Positions 38,501 through 49,522 of a stretch of DNA of 64,000 bases are shown one piece after another. Position 1 is the stretch's first letter. The number at the start of each line of letters is the position of its first letter. The notes under the pieces were generated by a model, which saw only the letters and a list, made by a program, of their open reading frames with translations, searched no databases and was not told the origin of the DNA. Origin of the DNA: Stratiolaelaps scimitus (taxonomy: Eukaryota; Arthropoda; Arachnida; Mesostigmata; Laelapidae); NCBI GenBank assembly GCA_019614645.1, contig JABWDB010000011.1:4761501-4825500 (forward strand), written 5' to 3'. The translations under genes were made by a program, and so were the position numbers.

Positions 38501-39561
38501 AATTTCCTTTCGAATATCGTACATTTATATGTAATGTTTGTATTATCAGTGTGAGCTGAGGTGTAAAAAACCCTTTTATTTTTATATAGTTTATCGATAA
38601 CTAAAGCGTATTATATTGCAGTTCCGAAAATAAACTTGATTTTGAAACTGAAATTGAATCACGTATAGGAACAATGCTTGTGATGGTCATACCTGACTCT
38701 GCAGTCTGCCCATGGCTCCAGAGTACGTCCCATTGCCCATATCTTGTCCATGTTCTTCTATTCTTGGGCTCACAATTGTAGCACTGCAATTGTAGCAGAT
38801 TTCTATATAACTATCAGTCGATTTAATCAATAATATTGTGTAATTAGGTCGTAATAGTAATTGAGGGCTGGCAATAATTCGTTTTGTTCGAGGTGAAAAA
38901 ATGTTGCAAATGAACATACATGCAAAATCCATAAATCGCGCTGCTCATACGGCGCTGCCTTTTACAGCTCCGGCTAAATCGAGCTTCCGAGCGTGACTGA
39001 CTTTCGGTTGAGGTCAATTAGATGAGTTTCGTGTAAAGGTTAGAGTTATGGTGATCACAAACTGTTCCTACTTACTTTTGGATACTGAGAAAGTTCAGTA
39101 TGGCCTCGAGGACGACTACGAGAGGTCCGGTGATAGTGGCGCGGTCCCGCAAACGACTCTGATAGATAAACGGTTCGAACTGAAATGTAAATTTTTTTAA
39201 TTAAATTCAATTAAAAAAAACACCATTATTAACAACGTGAAGGTATACATTTGTGTTTACAAAACGGTTCGTACGAGAACCAACACACCTGATAATATAG
39301 GGGGTGGTGGCACGTCCATCCCGAACGCTGTGACTCGAGAGTGTTTTGTTCAGCCAAACACAATGGTCATGTCAACACATTTCGGAGAGTCTATATAAAT
39401 TCGTGAGAAATTCACAGATATGTATCATACGTACGTGAATTGACGCGAATCGGAAAACGCCGACATCGAGTCCGCCTGGAGCACTGATGGGAACTGTTGT
39501 CTTACGGCAGAAGTAACCTCTATCTGTGTCAGCAGCGAACTTCATAGGTGTAGCTGTTAGG
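35144..39561 (-). CDS. Ionotropic receptor (iGluR/IR family), gene 2 of tandem pair, 5' end incomplete
   Basis: Paralogue of the receptor at 24475-30855, same strand. Exons in transcript order: 39561-39435, 39179-39076, 38783-38693, 38128-37988, 37387-37225, 36903-36686, 36509-36300, 35762-35683, 35474-35144 (stop). They join to about 487 residues. Seven exons equal gene 1 in length; the first (127 against 142 nt) and the last (331 against 250 nt) differ. S1 starts around FRFASIHFEPF, with GNGTYSGAMGRLQSQ and a retained Arg in NEGRFKFIEP. M1 is VWYVLIVSVALSSLCLFLL. The pore/M3 exon contains NWLHIALLFFMFAVPMQLMV and then NAELTSRM in place of the SYTANLAAF motif. S2 includes RLEEVERGQRVIVG. M4 is LGSFTCLAIGLASAVVACFGEL. 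The C-terminal tail is longer than in gene 1 and has a run of five Asp (NSSDDDDDITL). By eye the pore/M3 exon matches gene 1 at about 46 of 72 positions. A likely further exon lies at 39793-40040. The gene looks intact as far as modelled. Confidence 0.86.
35539..35580. repeat. (TA)n microsatellite in the last intron of receptor gene 2
   Basis: About 42 bp, taking up a fifth of the 208-bp intron before the M4 exon. Confidence 0.95.
36103..36160 (-). repeat. Repeat C, diverged copy in receptor gene 2 intron
   Basis: On the minus strand it reads 'ctgaggcctgccaggattgg', then 'cataggggaacagctcgagg'. It lies within intron 36299-35763. Confidence 0.5.
37581..37605. repeat. (TA)n microsatellite in receptor gene 2 intron
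   Basis: Short tract between exons 38128-37988 and 37387-37225. Confidence 0.9.
38228..38390 (-). mobile_element. SINE-B copy in receptor gene 2 intron
   Basis: Follows a T-rich run and reads 'ggctgactctcagccgac', 'cggtattgcttcgtaaaacg', 'cggggatagaacccgggc'. It lies in the intron between exons 38783-38693 and 38128-37988. Confidence 0.65.
38604..38640 (+). mobile_element. SINE-A tail fragment in receptor gene 2 intron
   Basis: Short match 'attgcagttccgaaaataaa' to the tail of the fragment at 24400, lying in the intron between exons 38783-38693 and 38128-37988. Confidence 0.4.
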
Positions 39562-39792
39562 CTGACGATGGTTCAGGTTAAAGGTTCAATGCTGCCAGAT
39601 ATTGGTCGATTCGGCAGCCATCACGATCGTCCGAACCGAGGAGCACCAAAGCCGAGAGGGGGTTGATCCAAGATATGACTCGGCATCAGATTTGTTCGCG
39701 TACTCCGTTACGCGTTATGGCGCAAGTTACGTTACTCGTTATGAGCTCCCTTCAAAATATGAAACAGTATAGTGGCTTACGTTCATTGTTAC

Positions 39793-40040
39793 GTTGTTAG
39801 GTATCGGACAACGTGCAGGGTAATGAGCACACACCAAAATGTCATCGGTGCTGGCTCAATGCGAAGTCGCCTCAGGTTTTCTGTGAAAATAACAAATTGA
39901 GCTTCCCACGAGAACTTGGTAGGCCATCGTATTTTTGTCGACTCGTCTCGGGCCTGAAAGGTCAGATCAAGTAACTCCCGGAACCGCACATGGCCTTTCG
40001 GCAATGCAATAGGTTTTCTATTCGCCGACTGCGTCTGATT
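39793..40040 (-). CDS. Probable amino-terminal-domain exon of ionotropic receptor gene 2
   Basis: An open minus-strand segment just upstream of the first modelled exon of gene 2. It contains WEAQFVIFTENLRRL followed by FWCVLITLHVVRYL. This pattern (Trp, then a hydrophobic beta strand, then an 'FW..L...VV' strand) resembles the late amino-terminal domain of insect IRs. The donor 'aacaac|gtaaca' leaves phase 2, which matches the phase-2 start of the next exon at 39561. The 5' boundary is uncertain: acceptors are possible after 'cagacgcag' or 'gttcag', so the upper coordinate is approximate. I found no matching exon upstream of gene 1. Confidence 0.5.
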
Positions 40041-40149
40041 CATTGCCAAACACACTGAACACGGACAGGTTCATCCGTCATCGCTAACCGGCACTTTCTC
40101 GATCATAGATCTCTCTCTCTCTCACTGCTTTGCTCCGGTATCAAATCCT

Positions 40150-40331
40150 CCTACCTGCCGTGAGGTTTTAGGTACCCATACGTTGCTTTCGATTAATAAT
40201 ACAATGTAAGTAGATTTTCTTGAGGGCGCTGACCGTACACTCAATAATACAAGGCACACGGTGAGGGGTATGCAGATACCCCCGTCATATTCTCTATGGA
40301 AGAGGATAAAATGCCAATGGCGCGCGGCCAC
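40150..40331 (-). CDS. Possible 5' exon of ionotropic receptor gene 2 (tentative)
   Basis: An open minus-strand stretch with a hydrophobic segment (GICIPLTVCLVLLSVRSA) that could be a signal-peptide core. It ends at a good donor ('cggcag|gtagga') in phase 0, which would join the phase-0 acceptor option of the exon below it. The predicted Met lies about 20 residues before the hydrophobic core, a little far for a standard signal peptide. There is no paralogue support; it may be chance. Confidence 0.25.
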
Positions 40332-40441
40332 TGCCTAACAGCTACGACCCAGGCAGAGAGTGTTTAAGTCGGCTCCGCCGGGTGGATGTCGGTTCCGCCT
40401 GACAGACCCCAACCACCCGCTAAATACGCATACGTTGCCCC

Positions 40442-40443
<2 letters not shown>

Positions 40444-40473
<30 letters not shown>
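40444..40473. repeat. (TA)n microsatellite
   Basis: About 30 bp of TA, upstream of receptor gene 2. Confidence 0.92.
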
Positions 40474-40474
<1 letters not shown>

Positions 40475-40911
40475 TACACGCTTGGACATGCGCATCTCGG
40501 CTATAACTCGCCATATAGTGAATTAGCACAATACATACATCAACTGCCGAATGATCAGCTTACCCTAGGGGTAATGCTATCCAATGCACGCAATTATTGT
40601 CATGGCTGGCGGGCACAGTAGTCAGCCTTCATCAATTTCTGTCTACCGCTCGCGGCACTCACGTTGTTGTCCCCTTTAAAGATGAAACCGGGGCGGGGGA
40701 TGGTATTATTATAATCGTAGTAGCATTAAATGAATAAGCTCAGTCCCATGGCCTGTGGTTGGTTGGCCTATGATTGAGGGGGGAACTATGGCGTTCGGGC
40801 CCCTGTGACGTTTGTTAGATCGGACAGATTGTGCACTAAGAGCTACTTGTAGATTGTAGCAACAAGCAGAATGTCAGGGACTTCATCAGTATCCGCATTA
40901 GATTACTTTTT

Positions 40912-40912
<1 letters not shown>

Positions 40913-40953
<41 letters not shown>

Positions 40954-40964
40954 TATTCTATTAT
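40913..40964. repeat. (ATT)n microsatellite
   Basis: About 50 bp of ATT/TTA units with a slip near 40951. Shorter ATT/AAT tracts occur at about 4753, 29520, 41437, 42980, 44908 and 45348. Confidence 0.93.
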
Positions 40965-40989
40965 TGCTACAAAAGTACACGCACATTTT

Positions 40990-41150
40990 GCGGGCTAACT
41001 CCTCGCAACGTTAAACATTGAACTTAATCTACTCTGCAACAACTGCTTTCAGCATTGCTTTATATGACGGACCCCCTTAAATGCAAATGTGCAACGGCTG
41101 GGATCGAGCCCGTCCTCCTGTTATTGGTACTAGCCGATGTTGTCATGGCC
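40990..41150 (-). mobile_element. SINE-B copy
   Basis: 'gcgggctaactcctcgcaac', 'cagcattgctttatatgacg', 'cttaaatgcaaatgtgcaac' and the B-box complement 'gggatcgagcccgtcc'. The head is diverged. Confidence 0.6.
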
Positions 41151-42197
41151 AGAACAGCGATAAATTCGCTCTACGGCTGCATAACCGGACGAGAACCATT
41201 GAAATGCTTAGGCAAATGCAATTCCTGATCTAGTGGAGTCCAGTTAGTTCTCATTATCGAGGGGTGGTGGTCACATCAGACACTATCGCACATTATAGAT
41301 TGTTGCGCTGACAAGTTGCGGGGTAAAGTAGATCAATTAAAATAGTAATCATTCGAGACCTGCTCAAGCATCACCACGGCGATTTGAACCAATTAGCATT
41401 GCACGTACAGCATGTCAATTGTCAGTCACGCGCATAATAATAATAATAATAATGATAATACTAACCGTTCACACTGCGTAGATATTATGGCAACTCGAAT
41501 AGCCGCAATTGCTCGTATTTACATAGTTCATCATTTAGCATCATTATCATGTTCGGTTTCTACTGGGGCGAATGCCGCCCACTTCGCCGCCGTTCGTTCC
41601 GGCAGCATTGCTGTTCGCCTGTTGCGTCAATTGCGAACGTGCGTCATCGAATCGAGCACATGGATGACATCGTCTTCACGGCGCTTGTCTTTGGGGTTGT
41701 CCACGTGCGCGTTCTGCTAACCCTGCTGTCGATGGCGGGCTCCTGCTGGCAGGCTTGCCATCCTCCTGGCAGGTTTGGTCTGTTCGCCTGGCCATTTTGT
41801 TGACAAAGTCAAGGCAAGGTTCGTTCGACCGTTCCAGCTGATGAAGGTTGCTGGCGAACGCTCGTAGACGTTAGCTGAACGCTCGCGCTATCGGCGCCAG
41901 CGGCATCGGTGTTCACATTATACTAATATTAGATGTTGTGGAGATGACTCGGCATCAGACTGTCAGATGTGTTTCAGTTGGGGCCCTTTGTCGAAGCTCA
42001 CTTGGTTTTCGTTTATGTCTGCGTTTGGCGATGGGACACCTTTGTGTCGGTATTTCGCGAATGTCTGTCGTAAAAAAATAATTAACCCCTCGGACGTGGC
42101 GCCTGAAATTACTCGTTCGTAGTACATATTGATAAAGCTAATCATTATACAGTATACAGCAGCTGTCAGAGTTCTCCATTGCGGTGTGTCCATCCAC

Positions 42198-42440
42198 TCA
42201 CCTGCCACAGGGCGCGGCCACAGACGCCGACGGAATCACGGACTCCTTTGAACAGCGATGCCCCTCTACGAACATTTCGAGGTGGCCTCTGTCGTCGTAT
42301 ACGGCGTATGCAGCGCGGGTCTTTCCGAGAGCGGGAGACAGCCGTGAATTCGAGCGGATTCGAATGGAGGCAACGTGTACAGTGAAGGTTAGTGCTCGCA
42401 TCAGCTGTCCATATATGAAACGGCAAATGAGAAGCGTCCT
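42198..42440 (-). CDS. Candidate internal exon, product unknown
   Basis: Minus-strand frame with codon choice typical of coding DNA, including AYAVYDDRGHLEMFVEG, ending at a near-perfect donor ('ggcag|gtgagt') in phase 2. It lies about 2.6 kb upstream of ionotropic receptor gene 2 on the same strand, and its phase would match the phase-2 start of the exon at 39561. It could be an alternative or upstream exon of that gene or belong to another gene. A second minus-strand frame and a plus-strand frame are also open here, so the call is weak. Confidence 0.3.
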   Translation of the reverse strand, partial: RTLLICRFIYGQLMRALTFTVHVASIRIRSNSRLSPALGKTRAAYAVYDDRGHLEMFVEGHRCSKESVIPSASVAAPCGR

Positions 42441-43389
42441 TGACAAACGCGAACTGTCCTTGTTTAGGTGAAGTTTAGGTGTCATCGTGCGAGCAGTATC
42501 TTGAACGGCGAGCACGTCCTCGAGTAGCGATCGGTGATTTCCGCTCCTCGAAACCCGAGGTGCGAATGCAAGCTCCCTCTCACGGCGTGCTTGATAATTA
42601 TACGCTCTCTCGATAGTGGCTAGTTGGTGAACGGAGCGGGCGGGCGAGCGTCCGTCTCAAGGACGTCATGCCATTGTACGAGATACGATCGATCGAGGAA
42701 GCCTACGCGATATTTGTAGATGGGGAAACATCTGTATCGGACTGCGTCACAAACATACAGGCAAAGCTGGTTGCGGTTTTCGCCGGACGTCGAGTCTGTC
42801 AGGGGTGCCATAGCGGGATAATACGGCCTGGCATATATATATATATATATCAGTGCAGTACAATTATACTTAATTTTGCCACAAAAAACAAAGACTAGAA
42901 GAAGCAATGTCGAGGTTCTGGGTGTCTCCATTCGGCAAATAGAGGTGAATAACAATTTAAATTAATAATAACAGCTAGTTATAATAATAATAATGATAAT
43001 AATAGTCAAATTTTGAATAACCAGACCAGCTTCGAGTAGAAATCGACGCACTGGACATATGTTGCTTTAGTACTCATACTGACCGGCAGTGTCAGCTGGC
43101 TGAGAAAAATGCTGGCTGGCGAATAAAATGAAAACATTGAATGGGGAGACGCGAGCCACGAATTTCGATCGTACCTCGAAAGGAAGGCCATTCCGCTGGC
43201 TCGTAAGGACATAACTTGAGGGTCTAATGGACCATCGACAACGTCAATACAGGAATATAGAAAAGACTAGATATGGTTCAGTGGTTTCTTGTTTAGTTTT
43301 TCCAGCAACTGTCGTGGTAGATAGCGGCTTAAAAGATAGGCAACGATGGCTCCGACAGGTTGTTGGAGTAATACCCAAAGGTGGTGTGC

Positions 43390-43456
43390 CCCGGCCTGTC
43401 ACATAACCGGGGAAGAGTTGAGGATGTCAGCTCTCAAATAGAAAGAAAATAATAAC
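43390..43456 (+). repeat. Repeat C, diverged copy
   Basis: 'ggcctgtcacataaccgggg' followed by a diverged 'gtcagctctcaaatag'. Confidence 0.5.
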
Positions 43457-44221
43457 AGTTCGATACGCCCGCACGTGTCGCCACTGACGTGACAATGGAT
43501 ACGTCTCGAAATGCCCTTGAATTCCACTGGGGGTCTCGTGGGGGTATCGCGGGGGGGAGGGGGTCTCCTTCGTTTGACTGATCGAGGGGGCGACTTCAAC
43601 AAACAGGATTAAGTGAGACCCCTGTGCCAACGGTGAAGCTTCTAGCTATTTTCTTCGCCGTAATTCACGCTACGTGACCATATCGTTATTCCTCGGTAAA
43701 GGACATATGAATTAATCGAGAGCCCACGCAGCGACCCAAGAGGGGTAGATCTCGAGAATCGATAAGGGCGAAAAGCTACACAATAATCGTGCGCGGTATT
43801 ATGTCAATGTATCGTTCCTGCCTGTGTCACAATCGCATCCAGGTATTAATCAAGCTTGTCTGTGTTTCACTGTTCAGTGTCTGGAGAGGCCGTCGGCGAG
43901 CGTGGCTGTCTCGTCGCCACTTTCAGTTGTAGAGGAAATGCGCAAAAAGAGTGCTTCGTTACTTTTTTTTTATTGAAAAAGTTATCGCCAAATGGAACAG
44001 AGGCGGAGGATGGAATTTGCTGAAATACAATGGCTTTTGTTACGAATTTGGGAGACGGCGATCAACGTAGACCGTACGAAACTTTTCCACAGGGAAGTTG
44101 GAGGGGCCACTTTGCCATCTGCGTCGAAGAAGTACCAGCGAAACGAAGAAATCAAAATTTATTAGCCAATGATACTCTCTATTCATTTTATAGGGATGTG
44201 AGTTCTGTTATGTACGATACA

Positions 44222-44225
<4 letters not shown>

Positions 44226-44257
<32 letters not shown>
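44226..44257. repeat. (TA)n microsatellite
   Basis: About 32 bp. Similar short tracts lie at about 4253, 11020, 13255, 16045, 24030, 31799, 34203, 42835, 46106 and 50119. Confidence 0.9.
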
Positions 44258-44258
<1 letters not shown>

Positions 44259-46325
44259 GCCGATCTCGGGATCTATTCGCATTAGTCACAGCAACATGTA
44301 CAACGTCGAACACAATCGCTTTTACAGTCCCCGCATTTGCTTTGTTAACGAACACGTTGGTTAGTCAAGTGCCTAGACGCCCTTCAACAGCAGCACAAGG
44401 CTTCCACACTTACGTCGAAACAAAAATTTGCTTATGAGGGTTTGAGGTAAGCGTACATATCGTATACTAAACTCGTTCGTCCGTCCTGTGGTAATTATCT
44501 GATCCAGTTCTATTAGCTTCAAGCCTATCAATTGTTGTATTCTCTCTATTACGTCCGTCAAAGGACCTAACGTACATTGGAATCGATGAGCTCCGCCATA
44601 TATTATAGGTGGCGATACCTATCTGGCCAGAGTTTCGTTACAATCAATGGCGTACAACTGACATCTTCGATAGGGGTAGGATTCACCTATAGCATCGTTG
44701 TTTGGAAACATTCAAATCGCTACCGTCAGCTTTATTGGCCAAAAAATCGTTTTGTTTGTAATCGTCAATTGAACACGACATTCTATGTTGGTAAAGTTCA
44801 TTTCGGAGTAATTTCTATGGCCTGGAGCCATGGCCTATCGAGTTCGAATCCCACACGGGGCACATGCAAATCAATTCAGTGCTGTACTTCAGGATATTAT
44901 GATAGAGTTATTATTATTATTATAATTATTATTATTAATTACTGAGATTTCCGATTAAGCTAGTTGGTTGCCTCATTTGCATCCTCCAGTGTTTTGTCAT
45001 AAAAATATTCAGGTCTATCCTTGAACGCAGTAATTCCTGCCCATTTTAATTTGGTCGACTGTGTTCTCTGTCCTCAACATTGATTTATACAGTATTCCCA
45101 CTTGTACAGTACATAGAAACCCTGCGTGATGCGGGCGAGAAATGATTTCTATGTTTGGGTCATCCAGAGGGTTTAATTTATAGAATAAAAAAATGAAGAT
45201 TCACGATTATTTTCGGGTCACACATTCGTAGGGCTCCTTAAATCTAGAGACTGCGATACTTTATCTATTTACACAATAGTATTTCCTTTAGGTTGTTTAA
45301 GATTCTTATTCAATTTCGGATTCAGTGTCAACAAACACACTCTAACAATAATAATAATAATACTAGTACACTAAAAATACTTCGATCGTCAAGAGCACGC
45401 GGGCCAGTATCGAGCCAGTCACATGAAACACTTGAAGGTGCAAGAACGAAATCTTCTCTAAGTACGAATCGAGATTGGAAAACATCGGTTATCGGTTACA
45501 ACAACGAAGAAGGTTTCTTGACTACAGAACGGTCACGAATTGAAGTTCACAGCAATCTTTCCCTGCAAGGGGGCTGTGCATTTACTGATGAAAATCTCAA
45601 GATACTGGACTAGACTCAGCGCTGATCGGGACGGTGACCTTGCTCGAACCCTACATTGTCTCATGTCGAGTCCGGCACGAACTCCAGAGACGGGATGGCC
45701 AGTACCGGCGTCGACGACGACCATAACGACGATGTCAATGAGCGGCAGCGGCGGCGGCAGCAAAACAGGAAATTGGCACCACTAAAAGCGGACCCAAGGG
45801 CACCCGGCAAGACGGACTATGGCACCACGCCAAGCAGCCGGCGGGTGTAATTTAGCGTACGGAGGGGCTGCTGCTGCTGGTGCTACTCGGCAAAGCATCG
45901 ATGGCCGACCGTTCACCATCCTTTCAACAGTAACGTTGTGGCTTGTCCCCTCGAGATGCACGCATCCTGCGTATTTGAATCGCGATCACACAGCTCCCAT
46001 GAACTCACTCACTGACCCATTTGCCAGCCAGTTGAACACGAAGACCCTCGGGACTTCGTGTTTGCTGATTGCGTGACAAATGAAGAAGTCTAGACAACAA
46101 CGATCATACATATATATCAATATATATAGATATATATTATTCCATATATATATATGGAAATTGAAGCATCTAGTGATCGTAGAATACCGTCGCGAAGGGT
46201 CAGAATAACATTCCGGTAACGCATACGTTTGCTAATATATTTTGCAGCGAGGACAACCACTACAATCGGTCAGTTGTCTTGGTGAGATCGGTATCATCTA
46301 GCACACCAACGGGGTCCTACTGCTT

Positions 46326-46400
46326 AAAGGTTAAAGGTTTTGTAATGGTTTATAATAAAGGACAGTGCAGTTTCCCGATGCCTAGAGTGCCTTATATGTA
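46326..46400 (-). mobile_element. SINE-A fragment, diverged
   Basis: Diverged tail and body ('ggttttgtaatggtttataa', 'agtgccttatatg'). Confidence 0.45.
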
Positions 46401-47228
46401 ACTACGTCGTGCTGATCCGCACGTTCTCGTCTTACAACACTAATAGAAATCGAAAGAAATCGGATTTTTTTCGTATAAAATATCGATCGTTGACATCGCC
46501 GGGTATCGGCTGAGACCCGGAACTCAATGGATTGTGCACTACCACGCACCCACACATGCACACAATAGCAGATCCTGTCTATTTTTAGCGCCGGCACCAC
46601 TTTAGAATCGGACAAATATGGTGGACTCATGTCGTTGTGTTGATGAGGTCAAAATGCAGTCGAACGATCAGGGTAAGGTCAGTAAGGTCTAATGCGATTC
46701 GGATCTTGAACGAGGGCAATGGGAATTCGAAGCAAGCGGTCGCTGTGAGGCTGTGTTGGGTACGACCGCTCCATTGGTAACCGCTTGTCATTATATGATA
46801 CGTGGAGAGAATAAGAAGGGAGATTGCAGATGTGGTCTAGTGTATTGAAAATTTCGGATTGTTTTTTAAACTGGCAAAAAGTTGATATGTTCATGTGCTA
46901 TATACACATACGTATGTGATGTGCCACATACATAGATATTTGCTTTTTGTCGAGGAGGACAATTTCTTTAAACGCACGGGACACCACGAATAGACATTTC
47001 AATATTTTTAGAAAGAATTGGGCCGATCCATATGCTCTGGGAGCATAGACGAACCCAGCGACATCTTGCGTCGACACGAATTGGAAATCGAACCACACTC
47101 CCTCCGAATCACATGCTAGTCAACACGCATCCCCCGTGTAAGTTATTGATGAGAATCTCAAAGCCTTTTTGTCATTTTTATCTCATCCTGCCCTGCACAC
47201 ATATGGTACTGACATACTTAATTTCGAG

Positions 47229-47481
47229 GAACCCTACTTCGCGTGGAGTCCTATTCAAGTTTGGCATTGGGAACAGCGCTGGTGAGGCTTTCGGGAGCCC
47301 GAGGGCTGGCTTGAGTCAATCGCTACCCCCTAAATACGATTTCGGAACGCTATCAGTGGCACCTCAAGTAGTGCGCCTGTCTCGACGAGTCGTGTATCAC
47401 GTCTTCGATGCGGGGGTCTCGTCGGATCCTGGCTATTATATCTGGCGAGCATTAGTACCCAATCCAGTTTCGATGGGAAAG
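47229..47481 (+). CDS. Candidate internal exon, product unknown
   Basis: An 84-codon open frame between an acceptor ('taatttcgag|g', phase 2, preceded by a pyrimidine-rich stretch) and a good donor ('gggaaag|gtatgcc', phase 0). It includes KYDFGTLSVAPQVVRLSRRV and DPGYYIWRALVPNP. Codon choice looks coding. No domain was recognised and no partner exon was identified on the plus strand nearby. Confidence 0.3.
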
Positions 47482-49162
47482 GTATGCCCTTGAAATTTGC
47501 CAAGTTAGTGTAGGGAAGCTATGTCGGCATTGTGACGCGAGCAGAACTCTCTCTGTCTCTCGCTCCCTTGGGAAGACGTAATAATTTCGGTCTAATCGGT
47601 AGATTCACAACATCGACGAAATGACTTTCATCATCTATACAGATTACAATAATATACTATTATTAATAATACACCGACAGGCAACTTTCGGCAGAAGTCA
47701 GTAAATTTAATGTCATCAAATTAACTGCTAATAATATATTTGGATGTATACTTTTGGACCCTGGAGGTATCTGTTGTTACTTGGGCCATGGGTAGGAGCT
47801 ACGTTGGTGTTACTTCAAACCATGTATGTCCTGCGGAACCGGAAACCGGAGCGGGGTTATATGTGATATACAAACTTGACATGAGGGATTAAATAAAGAA
47901 AGTAGGTATGTATATACACTTAGTCAATGTAATATCTAGTCGAAGTCCAAATGTATATAATTAAATGTGTCTACAGGCACAAAGACGCATCTGCTCAACT
48001 CACACGCCAGCGTCAAGTGTTCGGAAGAACTACTGACTGCGGGTCGCATTACCTTAAACTGTTCAATATGTATTACCTAAGAGCATGTGATAAGAGTCCA
48101 TCCTCAGGCAGCTCGTACAGGGTTCCCGCTCAATTACGTACTAGGCTCCGGATCATCAGCAGAGCATACCCATATGCCACAGCATGAGTGGAACGAAGGC
48201 TCACCAACCGGCTGTCGCTCGCGATTCGCCCGGCGACAAGGTGTGCTGAAATGTGCAGGGTTTCTGCCCCCTGCCTACCCTACTCGTGCGAGTACTGCTC
48301 GCGGGTGGGCTCTTCATGAGTTCGTCCGTCCACCGGCCGGCTTCTTCGGATCTCCGCAAAGCGACGGACACCTAAAAGCAGGGTTGACACGTGTCGATGA
48401 TTGGTGAACGCTCGCACCCCTCGGCATGCACACTCTGGCGAACCGCTACTCCGTCCTGAAAGGGCGCCCTGAAGATACCAAGCGACTACCCAGACCAGCG
48501 GCGTCAAAGGCGCAGGCTGTCTCGAAGCGAAAATCTTGCCCTAGCCCGCGTACCATCATCGTGCCCAGTCCCGCACCCTTGATCTGATACAAGCAAACCG
48601 CGCGGTAGGCGGTAAGAGCCGCACCGTCGGCAACGACACAGCCACTTCTAGATCCTATGAAAAGTAGACAGAGCCTCGTACACCGAAAGGATGATGCGGT
48701 ATGGCAATCTGGCGTGAAGGGGGGCGGGAAGTGAAGGTAGACGCGGCGAGATCTGCCGCCTCCTGCGAACGGGTTCGTAAGCGAGGCACGGGGTATATAT
48801 TTTAGGGGAGTTAGAGACGCACGCGCCCCACCAGCCTCGGCAATAAGGTACAGCGATGAGGGGCAGGCCGGCCGGCCGCCCGCCTGGCCTGCTCCCTTTT
48901 CGCGCTTTAATATGTGGGAACGCGCACGCCGGTCCGACGCGAACCTGAACGGACCGATATGCGAACCTACAGCTTGGAGAAGCCGTGAACCGCACATAGG
49001 GGTGGTAGCTCGGTAGCCAGGAACCATTGCTACTGTAGGCCTTCAACCCGAGGAGTGCTCCTGTGCGATGGGAAGGGTGTTGCGGCTGGATAGGGCACAG
49101 ACGGGTAGAGGGAGCAGCCCCTTGGACGGCGGCTTAGGAATCTCGAGAGCCGTCATTCGGGC

Positions 49163-49522
49163 TTGCTGGCCGTGGGGCAAATTAAAATGGATCTCGTGTC
49201 GCGGGGGTTCATGCCGCTACTGGAGCGGGGTGAGACTGTGGCCTCTACTGTCGAACGCGTCACAGCTTCTGGGTTGAACTCAGCGGCCGGCGAGCAGCAC
49301 AGAGCTCGCTTTCTTGAGCTTTCTCGTGCCACCTTCAACTATGGGTGTTCTTTGAAGATGCCCGTCCCCTACCAGGCTCCTTTTGGCATGACGGGTCTAT
49401 GTATGGGTGAACGCGAGAGCGCGTCTCAAGCTCGACTGAGTAGTGTCTTCCAGTTGGGTATGAGCTATTTGGCTGCCACAGCACGAGATAGGTGGAGATT
49501 GGCAAATCTATGCTTGGTGTAA
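49163..49522 (+). CDS. Candidate C-terminal coding segment, product unknown
   Basis: An open frame ending at TAA whose codon choice looks coding (mixed G/C/T third positions, no simple repeats). It includes VERVTASGLNSAAGEQHRAR and ARLSSVFQLGMSYLAATARD. The frame stays open upstream of 49163 to at least about 49118 without an obvious Met, so it may be a terminal exon or a transposon fragment. The surrounding 48.1-49.5 kb is GC-rich with long open frames on both strands, which lowers confidence. Confidence 0.28.
   Translation: MLAVGQIKMDLVSRGFMPLLERGETVASTVERVTASGLNSAAGEQHRARFLELSRATFNYGCSLKMPVPYQAPFGMTGLCMGERESASQARLSSVFQLGMSYLAATARDRWRLANLCLV

Larger units (their letters stand above)
42441..47228. 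other. Gene-poor AT-rich stretch
   Basis: Holds (TA)/(AAT) tracts, a repeat-C copy and a SINE-A fragment. A short GC-richer segment at 45.6-45.9 kb is open in two plus frames, with no recognisable domain. Confidence 0.45.

Noticed and set aside
44820..44870. tRNA-like 'gagttcgaatcccac'
   Set aside because: Has a B-box-like core but no pairing T-arm or acceptor stem. Probably a SINE relic, not a tRNA gene.
48446..49027. 193-codon minus-strand open frame in a GC-rich island
   Set aside because: Several frames are open on both strands; amino-acid content is explained by base composition (Gly/Arg/Ser/Pro).
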